Shown here: piece after piece, positions 10,048 to 22,000 of the stretch | How the letters are laid out: each line of letters begins with the position of its first letter | Numbering within the stretch: position 1 is the stretch's first letter | Source of the DNA: Saccopteryx bilineata | Taxonomy: Eukaryota > Chordata > Mammalia > Chiroptera > Emballonuridae | Assembly (NCBI RefSeq): GCF_036850765.1 | Contig: NC_089492.1 | Span: forward strand, 289,948,590 to 290,012,589 | Direction: 5' to 3' | DNA length: 64,000 nt | The notes under the pieces: model-generated | Seen by the model: the letters and a program-made list of their open reading frames with translations, nothing else | Databases searched by the model: none | Told to the model about the DNA's origin: nothing | Position numbers and translations under genes: made by a program

Positions 10048-13000
10048 GTAAGTCTAACCAACAGCAGTTTCAGGATTCCAAAATCAGTTACTAGAAGGCT
10101 CTGGGTGCCTCGTGCGCTCTCCTGGGGCTGGGGAGCATCCTGGAGAGCCGGGGAGCGGGGCCGCTTCCCTGGCCTTCCCCTCCCCACTTGCTTTTCCTTG
10201 GTGCTGTTGTTATTTGGTATCATTGTCTGGGAGATCACAGAATGGGCTCTTGATACCTCAAACAAGGGAATCAGAAATGGTCTGGGGTTTCAGAGCAGCC
10301 ATGGATCCGGGGTCGCAGGTTCTTCACCCTCTGTGGCCATGCCCGGGGTCCTCCTTCCCCATGGGGTGTGTCCGCGTGGGTGGGCGGGCCTCAGTGAGGT
10401 CACCGGTGTGTCCTGTGTCTTCTTCCCTCCAGCTGACACTTTCCCAGCTGGTGGCTTCACCGCGGTCCCCGACTCAGTGCCGCTCGGCCAAGCCCTCTCC
10501 CCAGCAGGCCGATCGCTCCGAGCCCTCGCGGGCCCAGGTGGTAAGTGCACCTTAGTTCCTTCCTGGCAGTGGCTCCTGGATCCTGGCACTGGGAAGGCTT
10601 TGACTTGGGCAGCACGCTGGTCCCTGGTTGGATGACCAAGGCCGTCATGGGCTCTTTGTGACACGGGCTTAGGGACCTTCCGTGTTTCAGACACTGGCCC
10701 CCTTCTGTCTGGTGACCAGCGGGCATGTGGTCTGGGACTTCCTGCCAGTGCTTGACTGAGGCTTTGCTCCACCTGAGAAGACACGTGAAACCGGCCTTAG
10801 GTCTCTGGGCACGAGAGGGACAGGGAAGTTTCACGGAGATAAAAATAAGAGGCTGATCCGGGCTGCCGGCTCTCAAGGACACTGCTGTCAGCGGGGAGGG
10901 GCAGTGAGGTCTGCCATCCCTGATTTCACCACCACGGAGGGCCTAGCATAGGCCCGCGTTTCCACTGACCTTGGGGAGCTCACAGGGACTTGGGTCTCGA
11001 AAGTTGGCTGCTGGTTCACCGGCACGCTGGTCCCCAGTCTTGCCCTGGAGGTCTTCGAGGAAAAACAGGTCCATGTAATCACTCGTGGAGAGCACTCATG
11101 GCAGCTGCGATGCTGGATTCTAAATTACAGGGTGGGCAGGACTAAGTTCCCAGCTGTTCCGACAGCTGTTCCGTGTACTCACTACTGGGAACCTACTTCT
11201 GCGGATGGCGAGGAGCTTGTGTCTTTGGATTGCGGGGTTGCCCCTGGTTACGGAGCAAGCTGGAAAGAGCATTCTGGATTCCTGGACAGGCTTTTCAGTT
11301 AGACATGCCTCTCCCACTTTGGAGGGAAGCGGATGGCGCAGAGTGACATGGGGACAGGGCTCAGTGCCATGTCTGAGCAGCAGAGCTGAGGAAGGTCTCT
11401 GCTGTTCGTGGCGTGGTTCCGATGTCACCTTCTCAGGCACTGCACTCCCCCCCCCCCAATGGTCCTGAGCTGTCCATAAAATCAATGATCCCTTCCTCCT
11501 TGCCTTACGCCTCACGTACAATACAGGATGCCCAGATAAATTCAGATTATTATGGGCATGTCCCGAATATCACACAGGACATGCCTGTACTAAAATTATT
11601 TATTGTTCACCTGAAATTACAATGCAGCCGAGCTTCCTTTTATTCGCTAATGCTAACAACGTGACAGGCAGTTCATGGATGAGCCCCGCGTCTGAGCGTC
11701 CTTGGGGGCCTCACATGGGGCCCTCACTGGGGGCCTCGTTCCGCCCAGCAGGCATTCCCCTTGGAGGGCGGGATCTCTCACCTGGAAGCTGACCTCAGCC
11801 AGACACCCTCGGTCCCGGGATCGTGTGTCGCCGAACAGCTGCAGGCGCTGCCTTTTGCCCCCGTGCATGCCCCGATCGTCGTGGGGGCCCAGATCAGGAG
11901 GTGAGGCGTGGTCGAGACTGTCTGGCCCTCTGAGCACCAGGCCTTCCCCAGAGCGGTGGGTGCAGGCACTGCCTCTCAGCTGGCCTTTCCTGGAGGGGGC
12001 TGAGGACGTCTATGTTGCAGCTCCGGGAGCAATGTCTCGAGAGCCTCCCTGGCAATCCTGCAGTCAGCTGGCTTCCCAGAGGTGCTGGATGCCAACCAGC
12101 AACCAGTTGAGGCCGTGAATCCTGCCGACCCCGTGAAATTCAACCCTCAGAAGGAAGAATCAGACCGTCTACAAAGCAACGAAATAGTGCTGCAGTTTCT
12201 TGCCTTTAGCAGGTAAGTTCTTGAATATCCCGTGTTCCTTTTCACCTGGCTTTTGCATTTCTTGCATCGAATAGAAACTTACTTCTATGTGGTTCTGACC
12301 TGGCAGAACTCAGCTGTGTTCAGGCCTCGGTGGATTAGGGAATGCCATCTGTTTTTATTTTGGTTTGGCGAGGACACACACACAGCCGTTTCTCAATGCT
12401 GTGAGCCCCGCCCTGCCCCATCTTCTGGGGTCCTCAATGAGTGCGTGGACAGTGTGCCATCGGCCAGCCCTTGGGGGTTGGTGTGGCTATGAGCGCAGGT
12501 TCTCCAGCCACACCTGAAGTTGGCTGATGTCGGGGGCCCCCTCAAGGTCACCGGAGAGCTGTTCATGGAGGTGAGGGAGGCAGCGTTCTCCTGTGGCACC
12601 TGGGCTGTGTCCCCGTGCGGGCGTGCGATGGGAGCCCTGCGCTCTGCTGAGGACATGTGATTGATCCGCAGCTTTGTTGGGTACAGGGTGCCCCAGGAGG
12701 ACCCCGGAACGCCATGGCCAAAGACCGTGTACTTCACCTTCCAGTTCTACCGCTTCCCGCCCACGACCACCCCGCGGCTGCAGCTGCGCAGGCTGGAGGA
12801 CACCGGCATGAGCAGCGCCGGCTCCCTGTTGCACGTCCTTGTCCCCATGGACAAAGACAGCTCCCGTGACGCGGGTGAGTGCGGTGCACCTGGCAGACAG
12901 GGGGGTGCCAGCGCTCAGTTTTGTCTGTGGCATTCATTATTAAAAATGCTGCACAATGAGACGTTTCCAGAGGTACAGAGGACTTGAGAGAGGAGGATAA

Positions 13001-16000
13001 TGAATGAGCTCCGCAGTAGGAACCGCATCCCCGCCCAGATCTCTCTAGACCAGCGTTGTTTTGAAGCAAATTCCAGACATTGTGAAATTTCATCTATAGG
13101 TATTTTCTAAGTATATCTGAAAAACCAGTCTTTTTTTGGAAAAATGTGAACTCAATATTATCCCACCTAAAAATAATAATTCCTTCATGTTATCAAATAT
13201 CTAGCCAATGTTAAAATTTTCCCAATAAGTTCATGCAGTGTTTTAATAGTTTGTTCAAGTCAGGATCTGAGTAAGGTCCCTGTGTAGGCACGGTGACGCT
13301 CAGGGCTCTCGCTGTCTGTAGTGCCACCCACTTCCCCACCTGGTTTCATGTTGTTTGTTGAAGCAGCTGCAAATTGTCCCCTAGAACTTCCCACAGTCTG
13401 CACTTTGGTTTTGTATCCCAGAGGTGACATTTACGACGTTCTATGTCCCCCGTTTTCCTGTGAATTGGGACTTAGAGCTAGAGACACGATTTGGTGCAGG
13501 CTTTGATTTGGGTAAGAGGCCCCTCCAGCCGCTGCTGCGCATTATCTGTGCGGCGGTGCTTGCCGCCCCCCCTCCATCTGCCCATGCACGCTGTTCGTGT
13601 GGTGGTGCCCACCCCTGCTCCTCTCCATGTGCGGAGGTTCCTGCCCGCTACCCCTCTCCATCTGCCGGTGCGCGCCGTCTGTGTGCGCTGTCTGTGCAGT
13701 GGTGTCCGCTCCCTGCTCCTCTCCATCTGCCGGTGCGCGCCGTCTATGCGGTGGTGCCTGCCCCTGGTCCTCTCTATCTGGGCACTCGCCATCTGTTTGG
13801 CAGTGCCCACCCCCTGCCCTTTATGCCACTTCCGTGCCATCAGGACTGCTGCTCACAGGTCGAGTATCACTGGAGCCTGCAGGGTGGCGACATGTTGGTT
13901 CTGGACGCCTCCTTCATTGGGAGGAGGAACCAGTGGCTTCCTGGTGTTATTATAAACTGATGGATTTAAACTGCAATGAAAACATACCAATTATGCTTTT
14001 TTGGACAGTTGTCCCATATTTGCCAGTCACCTGACTAGTAAGGGACAGAGCTGGGCTTTGAACCACAGCCTCCAACTGAGTAGATGGTAACAGTAACAGT
14101 CGAACAAGACATCAAATGCTACATGAAGGTGGTTCAGCAGCGCTGACGCCAGACAAGAGAGATGGAAGTCAGACGCAGCTCTACGATGGAGAAGCTCATG
14201 ACCTAGCCATCAAGGTGACAGTTTATGGGCAGATGCGCAGTCCTGAATCTGCGACCTTCTAAGGAACGGCCACAGACTATAAAGGGAGAACTGGCAGACC
14301 TGAGGAGAAACCGACAGCCCCGCAGTTGCAGGTTCACACACCCTTCTCCGTAAATTGCTAAATTAGGGAGAAAAAATTAATAAGGATATTATAGAACACA
14401 GTTTGAAAAGATGATCTCATAAAAACTTGTACGTACCACCAGTTTAGGGAATATGTGTTATTTACTTATTTATTTATTTTGGGACAGACAGAGAGAGACA
14501 GAGAGGGACAGACAGGGACAGACAAACAGGAAGGGAGGGAGATGAGAAGTATCAATTCTTTGTTGCGGCTCCTTAGTTGTTCATTGATTACTTTCTCATA
14601 TGTGACTTGACTGGAGGTGGGGTGGGCTACAGCAGAGCGAGTGACCCCTTGCTCAAGCCAGCGACCTTGGGCTCAAGCCAGCGACCTTGGGTTCAAGCTG
14701 GTGAGCCTTGCTCAAACCAAATGAGCCCACACTCAAGCTGGTGAGCCTGCACTCAAGTGGGATGAGCCCCTCTCCTCGCTGAAGCCAGTGACCTCGGGGT
14801 TTCAAATCTGGGTCCTCAGCGTCCCAGTACAACTCTCTATCCACTGCGCCACCGTCTGGTCAGGTGGGAATATGTGTTATTTTCTAGCCCACTATGAAAC
14901 TTACAAAAAGTGATACTTTGTATGTATATGTATATATTTTAGGTCACCAAACAGGTATCACCATACCAAGAGAATCTCTGCCAACTCTAACTTGTGGCAT
15001 TCTCTGCCCATAATGCCACAAGGTTGGTAATCAATCACTAACTACCCCCCCCCCTCGAAGTCTCCACAAGCTACTGGATTTTTTTGAATTTTAAAACATA
15101 CTTCTAACTATTCCATAGGCCCCTGAAGAAACTGACATAGAAATGACTATTTAAAACTGAATGACAAAATAACATCACATATCAAAGCTAACAGGATGCA
15201 AGTAAAATGGTCATTACAGGGAAATTTACAGCTTTAAATGCTTATGTTGGGAGCCAAGGAAGTACCTTCTAAAGTGCTGATCTAATGGTTCAACTCAAGA
15301 GGTTTGGTGAAAACAAAAACAGAACAAATCCAATGAAAGCAGGAGAGAAATTACAAAACGAGCATCCATGCTGAGTAAACAAAGACATAATAGAAAGAAA
15401 GGGTCAGCCAAATTGTTCGGCAGGAGGGTCCCAGGTCTGCAGGTCCTGCTCCTCTCCCCGGCCCCGTCAGACTCAGTTGAGCGTCAGAGCTGTCGCGGGG
15501 CTGTGGTTCCTCTGGGAGCCGGTGTGCTTGCTGGACTTGGCTGCAGGCAGGTTCGGGCTGGGCGGCAGCGGCCAGCCTCAGGCCCTGGGCTGAGCTGTGG
15601 ACCCCAGCATCTTCTCTTCCTGCGGGCAGACCTGAGAGAAGAGGCGGCGAAGGAAGGGGTAAGCAGTGCCAGTCCTGTTCCTTCCCCCAAACCCTCCAGC
15701 CAGCGAGCTGCTCTGGCCCCCGGGAGGAGCGTGCCCTGGGCAGAGGAGGGTGTGCACAGGGCGACCCTCCGCCTGGAAGCGTGTGGCTGGGAAGGACGCT
15801 CTGCGGTGCACCACGCCCTGGTGTGTTCTCCCGGCTCCCTGGGCTTGAGCACAGGAGTTGTGGCTGCTGGGGTGTGGTCCAACTCCCAGGAGAGGGGAGA
15901 CCAGTCACCGTGTCCCAGCCTTCATGGGACCACTTCTCCCAAACTGGCCACCTTCCCTCTGCTGGTCCTCCTGGGACAGTTAACTTAGCTTATGTCCACG

Positions 16001-19000
16001 AAAGGCTCCGACATGGATCAGGAAAGGGCGTGGATTTGAAGGCTCCACTGCACCCTTTGCCGAAGCGCGTACCCTCCCTGTTCCAGGTTGTCCCCGCCCC
16101 TGTCCAGCATAGCCCGTCAGAAGTCCCGCGGTGGGCGAGGCCCAGTGGTGCGTTCAGGCAATTCACTGAAAATGCTGACCACTTAGCAATGCGCCTGATT
16201 TGAAAATGAGCCCCTTTCCGTGATGAATTCCCCAGAGAGAAATTAGTCCAAAAATTAAATTTCCTTGCAGATTGAAGTCCAGAGAAATTAAACTCCAAAA
16301 TCAAATCTTCTTGTCCTTATGAATTAAAATTCAGAGCCCAAAATTCTCAAGTTAATGTCTAAAGTAAGATTTTCTTTGCAGTTTTTATACAGCTGAGCCC
16401 CATCAGTGGTCCTTCTGCCTGGGAGTCCCCCCAGGACGGGCTGTCCCTCGAGGTCCCAGCCCTGTCTCTCTCACTTAAGAGAGGTTGTCTTTTGTAGTTG
16501 AAATATGTGGCATGCAACACAGTGTACCGTTCCGAGCCTTTCTAAAGTTACTAGATTTTATTTTTAAAGAGCAGTTTTAGGTTTGCAGAGGAATTGAGCT
16601 GGTAGTCGAGATCCCTTACGCTCCCCACCCCACAGTCTCCCCGCGTATCCATAGCTTGCGTTGGTGTGATTGGTGCGTTTCTTACAGTTGATGAACCAGT
16701 ATCGATCCATGATATTAGCTAAAGCTCATAGTTGACACTAAGCTTTCCTCTTGGTGTTGTATAGGTTTTGACAAACGCTTAACGTGATACATCTACTGTT
16801 ATAGGATCCTAGGCCAGGGAGCAATCTCCTTGCCCTCAATGTCCCCTGTGCCCCGTTCTTCCCCTGCACCCGCCTGTCCACCACCGATCTCCTCACTATC
16901 CTGAGGCTGTGCCTTGTCCAGGGTGTCAGACAGCTGGAATTATGTAGTATGTGTTTTTTCAGACTGGATCATTTTACTCAGCAATATGCATTCTAGTTTC
17001 CTCCATGCCTTTTCATGGTTTGATAGTTTGTTTCTTTTCAGTGCTAAATAACATTCCCTTGTCCGGATGGACCAGAGTTTGTCCATCCCCTACCGAAGTG
17101 CATTGTGGTTGCTTCCAATAAATAAGGCTGTTGCAAACATTTTTTGTTGGGGGTTTTGTGCAGACATAAGTTTTCAGCCCTGTTGGGCAAACACCAAGGA
17201 ATGCAATTGTTGGATCATCTGGTGATGTTTAGTTTTGTGAGAAACCACCCATGTGCCTTCCATCGTGACCGCACTGTGCTGTTTTGATTGTTTTTCTTTT
17301 GGCAATAGAATTATTTAACCCTTTCAGTAGTGAGTTTGTTTCATGCTCATTCACCCCTGGGCATGAGTATTTTTTTCAAAAAATGAAATTAGTTCCAGTT
17401 CCAGTTTTATTAACTTAAGATCATGTTTGTTTGATAACCAATTTTTGGAAACAAGAACATACATTTGCCTTTTTTTAATGTTGCTTTACACATTTTTAAA
17501 ATAAACATTTTTGTATGATCGTACTCTGGATGGTCAGGAGGCACAAGGACGTACATGAACGTTCATACTACTCAAAAGGTTAAGAATAAGTTAACTAGTT
17601 TACTGCGTTGTCATTAGGCACTTTTTTGGGGATATTATTTCTACGTTATAGAGAATGTTTAGGTTTTCTTTGTGGTATAATATACAGTCAGTTGAGTGGG
17701 GATCGGGGCAGTGGGCCTCCAGTGGCCCTGTGACTTGGTCTAGTCACTTGAGATGTGACCTTGGGGAGTGGCCTGCACTGCCTGACGTCACTACCGCCCT
17801 GGCCTTCGACCTGACTGTCTGCTGCTCCTCCACCCTGAGAGGTGTCCCTGTGAGTTCTCTTGCCGTGGCTGGAGCCCGGTCTGTGCAGCTGGCCCTCGCT
17901 CCATTCCCCTCGGGCCCGGTGCCCACCCCTGCGTCCCCTTTCCCAGTGCTGTGTCCCGTCCTGACCCATCTTTCTCCTTCCACTGAAAACGCTGTCCTGG
18001 TCCTGAGGGGAGCAGAGGGGACAGCACAGGGTGGCACCCATGGGGCTCAGGCCACTGGGGATGGGCGGAGGACCTCGGCCTAGGCCTGGGGCTTGCCTGG
18101 GGTGCCAGGTAAACATTCACCCCTTGCTCCCCAGAGTTAATATTCTGCTCATTGGAGGGCTTCTTAAATCGGGGTCCGCTGTTGTTGGGAAGGGGGAGGA
18201 GTGTTTTGAACGTGGTCCCAGCACTGCTGTTTCCTGCACTTTGTCTAATAATAGTGATTTCAGTGGCATTTTTGTCAATTTGGAATTGATCATGATGCCA
18301 TTTGGACAAGGTGCAGGCAGGGGGGCGGTCCGGTGCTCTTAGTAAGAAGCCTGATAGCCTGAGGACGCCTCGGTGGGGCCTGTGCTCCCCATGGGGCTGG
18401 TGCCTGGTGTATTCTAGCCATTAGGCTGGGCTGGAGGAGGGGTGAGGTGGGGGAGGGGGAGAGGTGAGGGGAAGGGGGAGGAGGTGGGGGCGGTCTGGGT
18501 CTCCACGGTAGCATGTGCTGAGCTCTGCATGTGTGAGCATGAATACTCTGGTTCTGATCGGAGACACCGACCGGCTTCTCCTTCATCCCTGTGCGGCCTG
18601 GAGAAGTCTCCCCGGCCAGCCCGCGAGGGCCCCTGTTCCCGCCCAGCATGGGCTGTTGCATGAGGACTTGTTGAAAGCCGTCAATCTTATTTGGGGAGGA
18701 GTTTATCCTATATATTGGAAAGAAATGTAGTCTTCTGAACACCACTCTTCGCTTTGTTAATTTGGGTATTTTATGATGTTTTTTTGATTAATGTGTTTAT
18801 TAAACTGTAGCTACGACGGAAGCAGAAATTAGCAATCACGACCAGAGCGGAAACCTCTCCGATGTGCGGAGATGATAAATGACTCCAATTACATTTGGAC
18901 TCACTCGGGGCCTCTCTGAACAGGGTCTCCCGGCTTTGAGCTGAGGTTCCTGGTGGACCCCAGGTTCCTGAGGCCCGGGGAGCGGCGCTGGTTCTGCCGC

Positions 19001-22000
19001 TACCTGGCCGCGCAGACGCTGCAGGTCGACGTCTGGGATGGAGACTCCTTGCTTCTCATCGGATCCTCCGCCGTGCAGATGAAGGTACCGGCTCCCCGCG
19101 GGCCAGGCGCCCTCAGGGTGGGGTCCTCTCGAATAGGTCTGTCCACTCGTGATGTCGGTCATTGTCCAGCACTGAACTGTGGTCTGGCTTCCTTGTTCAC
19201 AAATATACTGCTTACAAAAATTAAGGGATGTTTCAAGATGAATATGAAGTGATAAAAAAAAAAAGAAGCATTTGATTTTTTTTTTTTTATTAAACAAGAA
19301 CATCAGACAAGCAAATGACGAGTCAAAGAAAGTTGTTCAGTTATGCAAATGAGATGCAAAACCAACCTTTATTTCATTGGTGAAAATGCACTGTACAAAA
19401 AGGCTGAAAGTACTGGGGTACCTGCGCGTTCCCTGATCCCCTCATTTTTTAGGCAGTGTACAAAGCACCGCCAAACTCTGCCCTTCCCAAAAGGAAACGA
19501 TTTCCACGAAGTCTACATTCTCTGCTGCCGGGCTTCACTCGCCCAGGTCTCTGTTTTTCCTACAGACCGACCAGCCCCATCACATCACCTGCTGTCCCTC
19601 TACAGGGAGGCTGTCCGTTCCCTGAGAGCTGTCCCAGGTCGGTTCATACCCCGAGGGCCTGGCCCATCGAGGGCTGCCTCCAGTGGGCAGCAGGGACCGG
19701 TGTGCAGTGCTGGCTGAGGCCCTGTGGTCAGTTTCAGGAATCCTGCTTTTCGAGTTCCTGTTGGAATTAGGATTGAGTCGTGTCTCCAGTGGGCTTCCCA
19801 TCTCTTCATGCACATGGATCTAAGTCCACACGTGAATCCCTCTTCTTCCCCCGGGTCTCTTCACCCTCTCTGCTCCATGATGGGGCCCCAAGGGTCAGCG
19901 TGGAGTTGACAGGGGAGCTCCAGGGTCCCTCCCCCCAGCGCTGTGACGGGCAGTCGTCCCCGCCTGGTGGGGGTGCAAGAGGAGACCGGGCCACAGCGGA
20001 GCTGCCCGTCTCTCTCATCCTCTCGTTTCTTCTGTCCCACGTGGCCCCTCCCATCTGAAGGCCAGCGTGGCCCCCTCAATCTCTTTGCCCGAGCTGCACC
20101 CCGGTAACAGTGGCGTGGTCACAGAGACCTGCGGAGCCAAGCCCCTGAGTCCCTGCTCCTCAGCACCCTTCACTGTGGCAAGTTCACAGCCCCTGGATCA
20201 CGGTGGCCAGGCTGTGTGTGGGGCTCCCCTGACACCATGTCCTCTTCCTCTGGGACGCTGGCTGACCCGGGCTGTGTCCCCCACGCCCGTGACCCATGTC
20301 TGCCCCTGGGGTGACGCCCCAGGGGATAGGGAGGAAGGGGGGGAGTGTGCACAGAGCACTGGGGCAGGGTCCAGGCGCAGGGTGAGAACTCGACCGTGTC
20401 AGCTGATGTTCTCATTGGTCATCCTGGTTCCTCAGTTCGTGCTGGGGCTGGCACAGGCGCCATGGGGTCATTGTGGCCACTGCTCCTCTGTCTCCTGCAC
20501 CAGCAGTGACATCCTGGAGGGTGGGAGTGGGATGGTCACTGTTTCTTTCTAGCATATTCCTAAGCCACATTGGACACTGCATAGCAAAGAATGACTAACC
20601 AGAGGGAGGGAGGGAAGGAGGGAGGGATGCCTGTGGCAGTGCTGGGGCACAGGGAGGCCAGAGAGGAGCCCCAGCGGTGCCACCTCGGGACCCTTGGTGG
20701 TGCCCCTTCGTCCGCGGTGGAGCCCGCCTGTCCCCATTTGCTGTCACACCTGGAGACAGGGAGTCTTATCTCTTCTTCCACGAAGAGACTCTTAAATGCT
20801 GCCATGTTCATTGACACAGACTTGGATAAATTAAAATTTTCTCTTTAAGAATAAAAGGTCCTTAACTTGAAAGCTGGCATAGCAAAGATGGACTATTTAC
20901 TAAAGCAAAGTGACCCCCCCACCCCCACAGCGAGTCCTGGTTGGGAGGTCCTGCAGGTGCTGTTTGCAGACTTATTTTCTTGAGGCACAAACACATTGTA
21001 GCTCGTTTCACCTGTCCCCTCTTGTGGGACGTTTAAGTGACTCTTCCTTGTCACAAACGTGGCAGACCATCTTGAAGTTGCCTCTGCCCACATCTGCAGC
21101 TCATTTTCTGAGGGTGACGACCACACCACATCCTTAGGGTGACAGTGACGGCTGCCACCAGCGCCCCACTGCTGCTCACTTCACTGACCTGAGGCCGCAT
21201 GGAGGGGCTCCCTGGGGTGGCGCCCTGGTGTTGACCCCGGGCTGAATCGCATTGCCCTTCACTCAAGAGCCCGTGGGGAAGGCCCGGCCAGCGTCAGTGA
21301 CACGGTTTTCAGAGGGAGGTGGTCCTGCCCCGCCCGTCCCGACCAGCTGTTCTCCTCTGCAGCACCTCCTCCGCCAGGGGCGGCCGGCCGTGCAGGTCTC
21401 GCATGAGCTCGAGGTCGTGGCCACCGAGTACGAGCAGGACGCGATGGTTCTGAGTGGAGATGTGACCGGGTTTGGCGGCATCAAGCCGATCGGGGTCCAC
21501 ACAGTGGTGAAGGGCCGTCTGCACCTGACCCTGGCCAATGTGGGTAAGAGTCCCGGCAGTTTTCTCTGGTCTCGTGTCATTTCCTGGGCAGCCACCCGTC
21601 TTCCCAACAGGGACGTGAGCTCCCTCAGGGCACCGGCCATACTGTGGGCATCATATGGTCAGGAATTCAGAAAAACTCTTACTAGCTTGACCGCTGAGCC
21701 TGCCCTGGCACCAGTTGTTTGGTGTTCCTGATTTCTGGTCAGGACTTGGGATTGCTAGTTGTCATGGCCTAGCCTACATTTTGCATCTCGATGCTGCCTG
21801 CTGTGACAGTCCTCAAACACAGTGACCATGAGCTTTTCACTGGGAGCGTTACCGACGGAACTGCCTCGTGGAGGGGGAGCGGAGGGAGAGACCTTCCTGA
21901 CCTTCCACCCAGCGTGGGGACAGGGATGGAGAAAGACACCTCTTTAGAGCCCAACACCTTGACCTTACGTCACACGGTGTCCCGCTAGTTGCTCCGCAGG

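Larger units (their letters stand above)
12875..18923 (+). other. NPHP4 intron 16 (about 6 kb, repeat-rich)
   Basis: The largest intron between recognised exons. It holds a LINE fragment (12965-13300), a minisatellite (13540-13826), an L1 ORF2 fragment split by a SINE (14290-15415), a degenerate AT-rich tandem (16205-16385), an L1-like block (16500-17310), a TTAA-flanked MITE (17315-17583) and a G-rich tract (18426-18495). In 15420-16200, 17590-18420 and 18500-18920 I see nothing specific. Confidence 0.8.
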
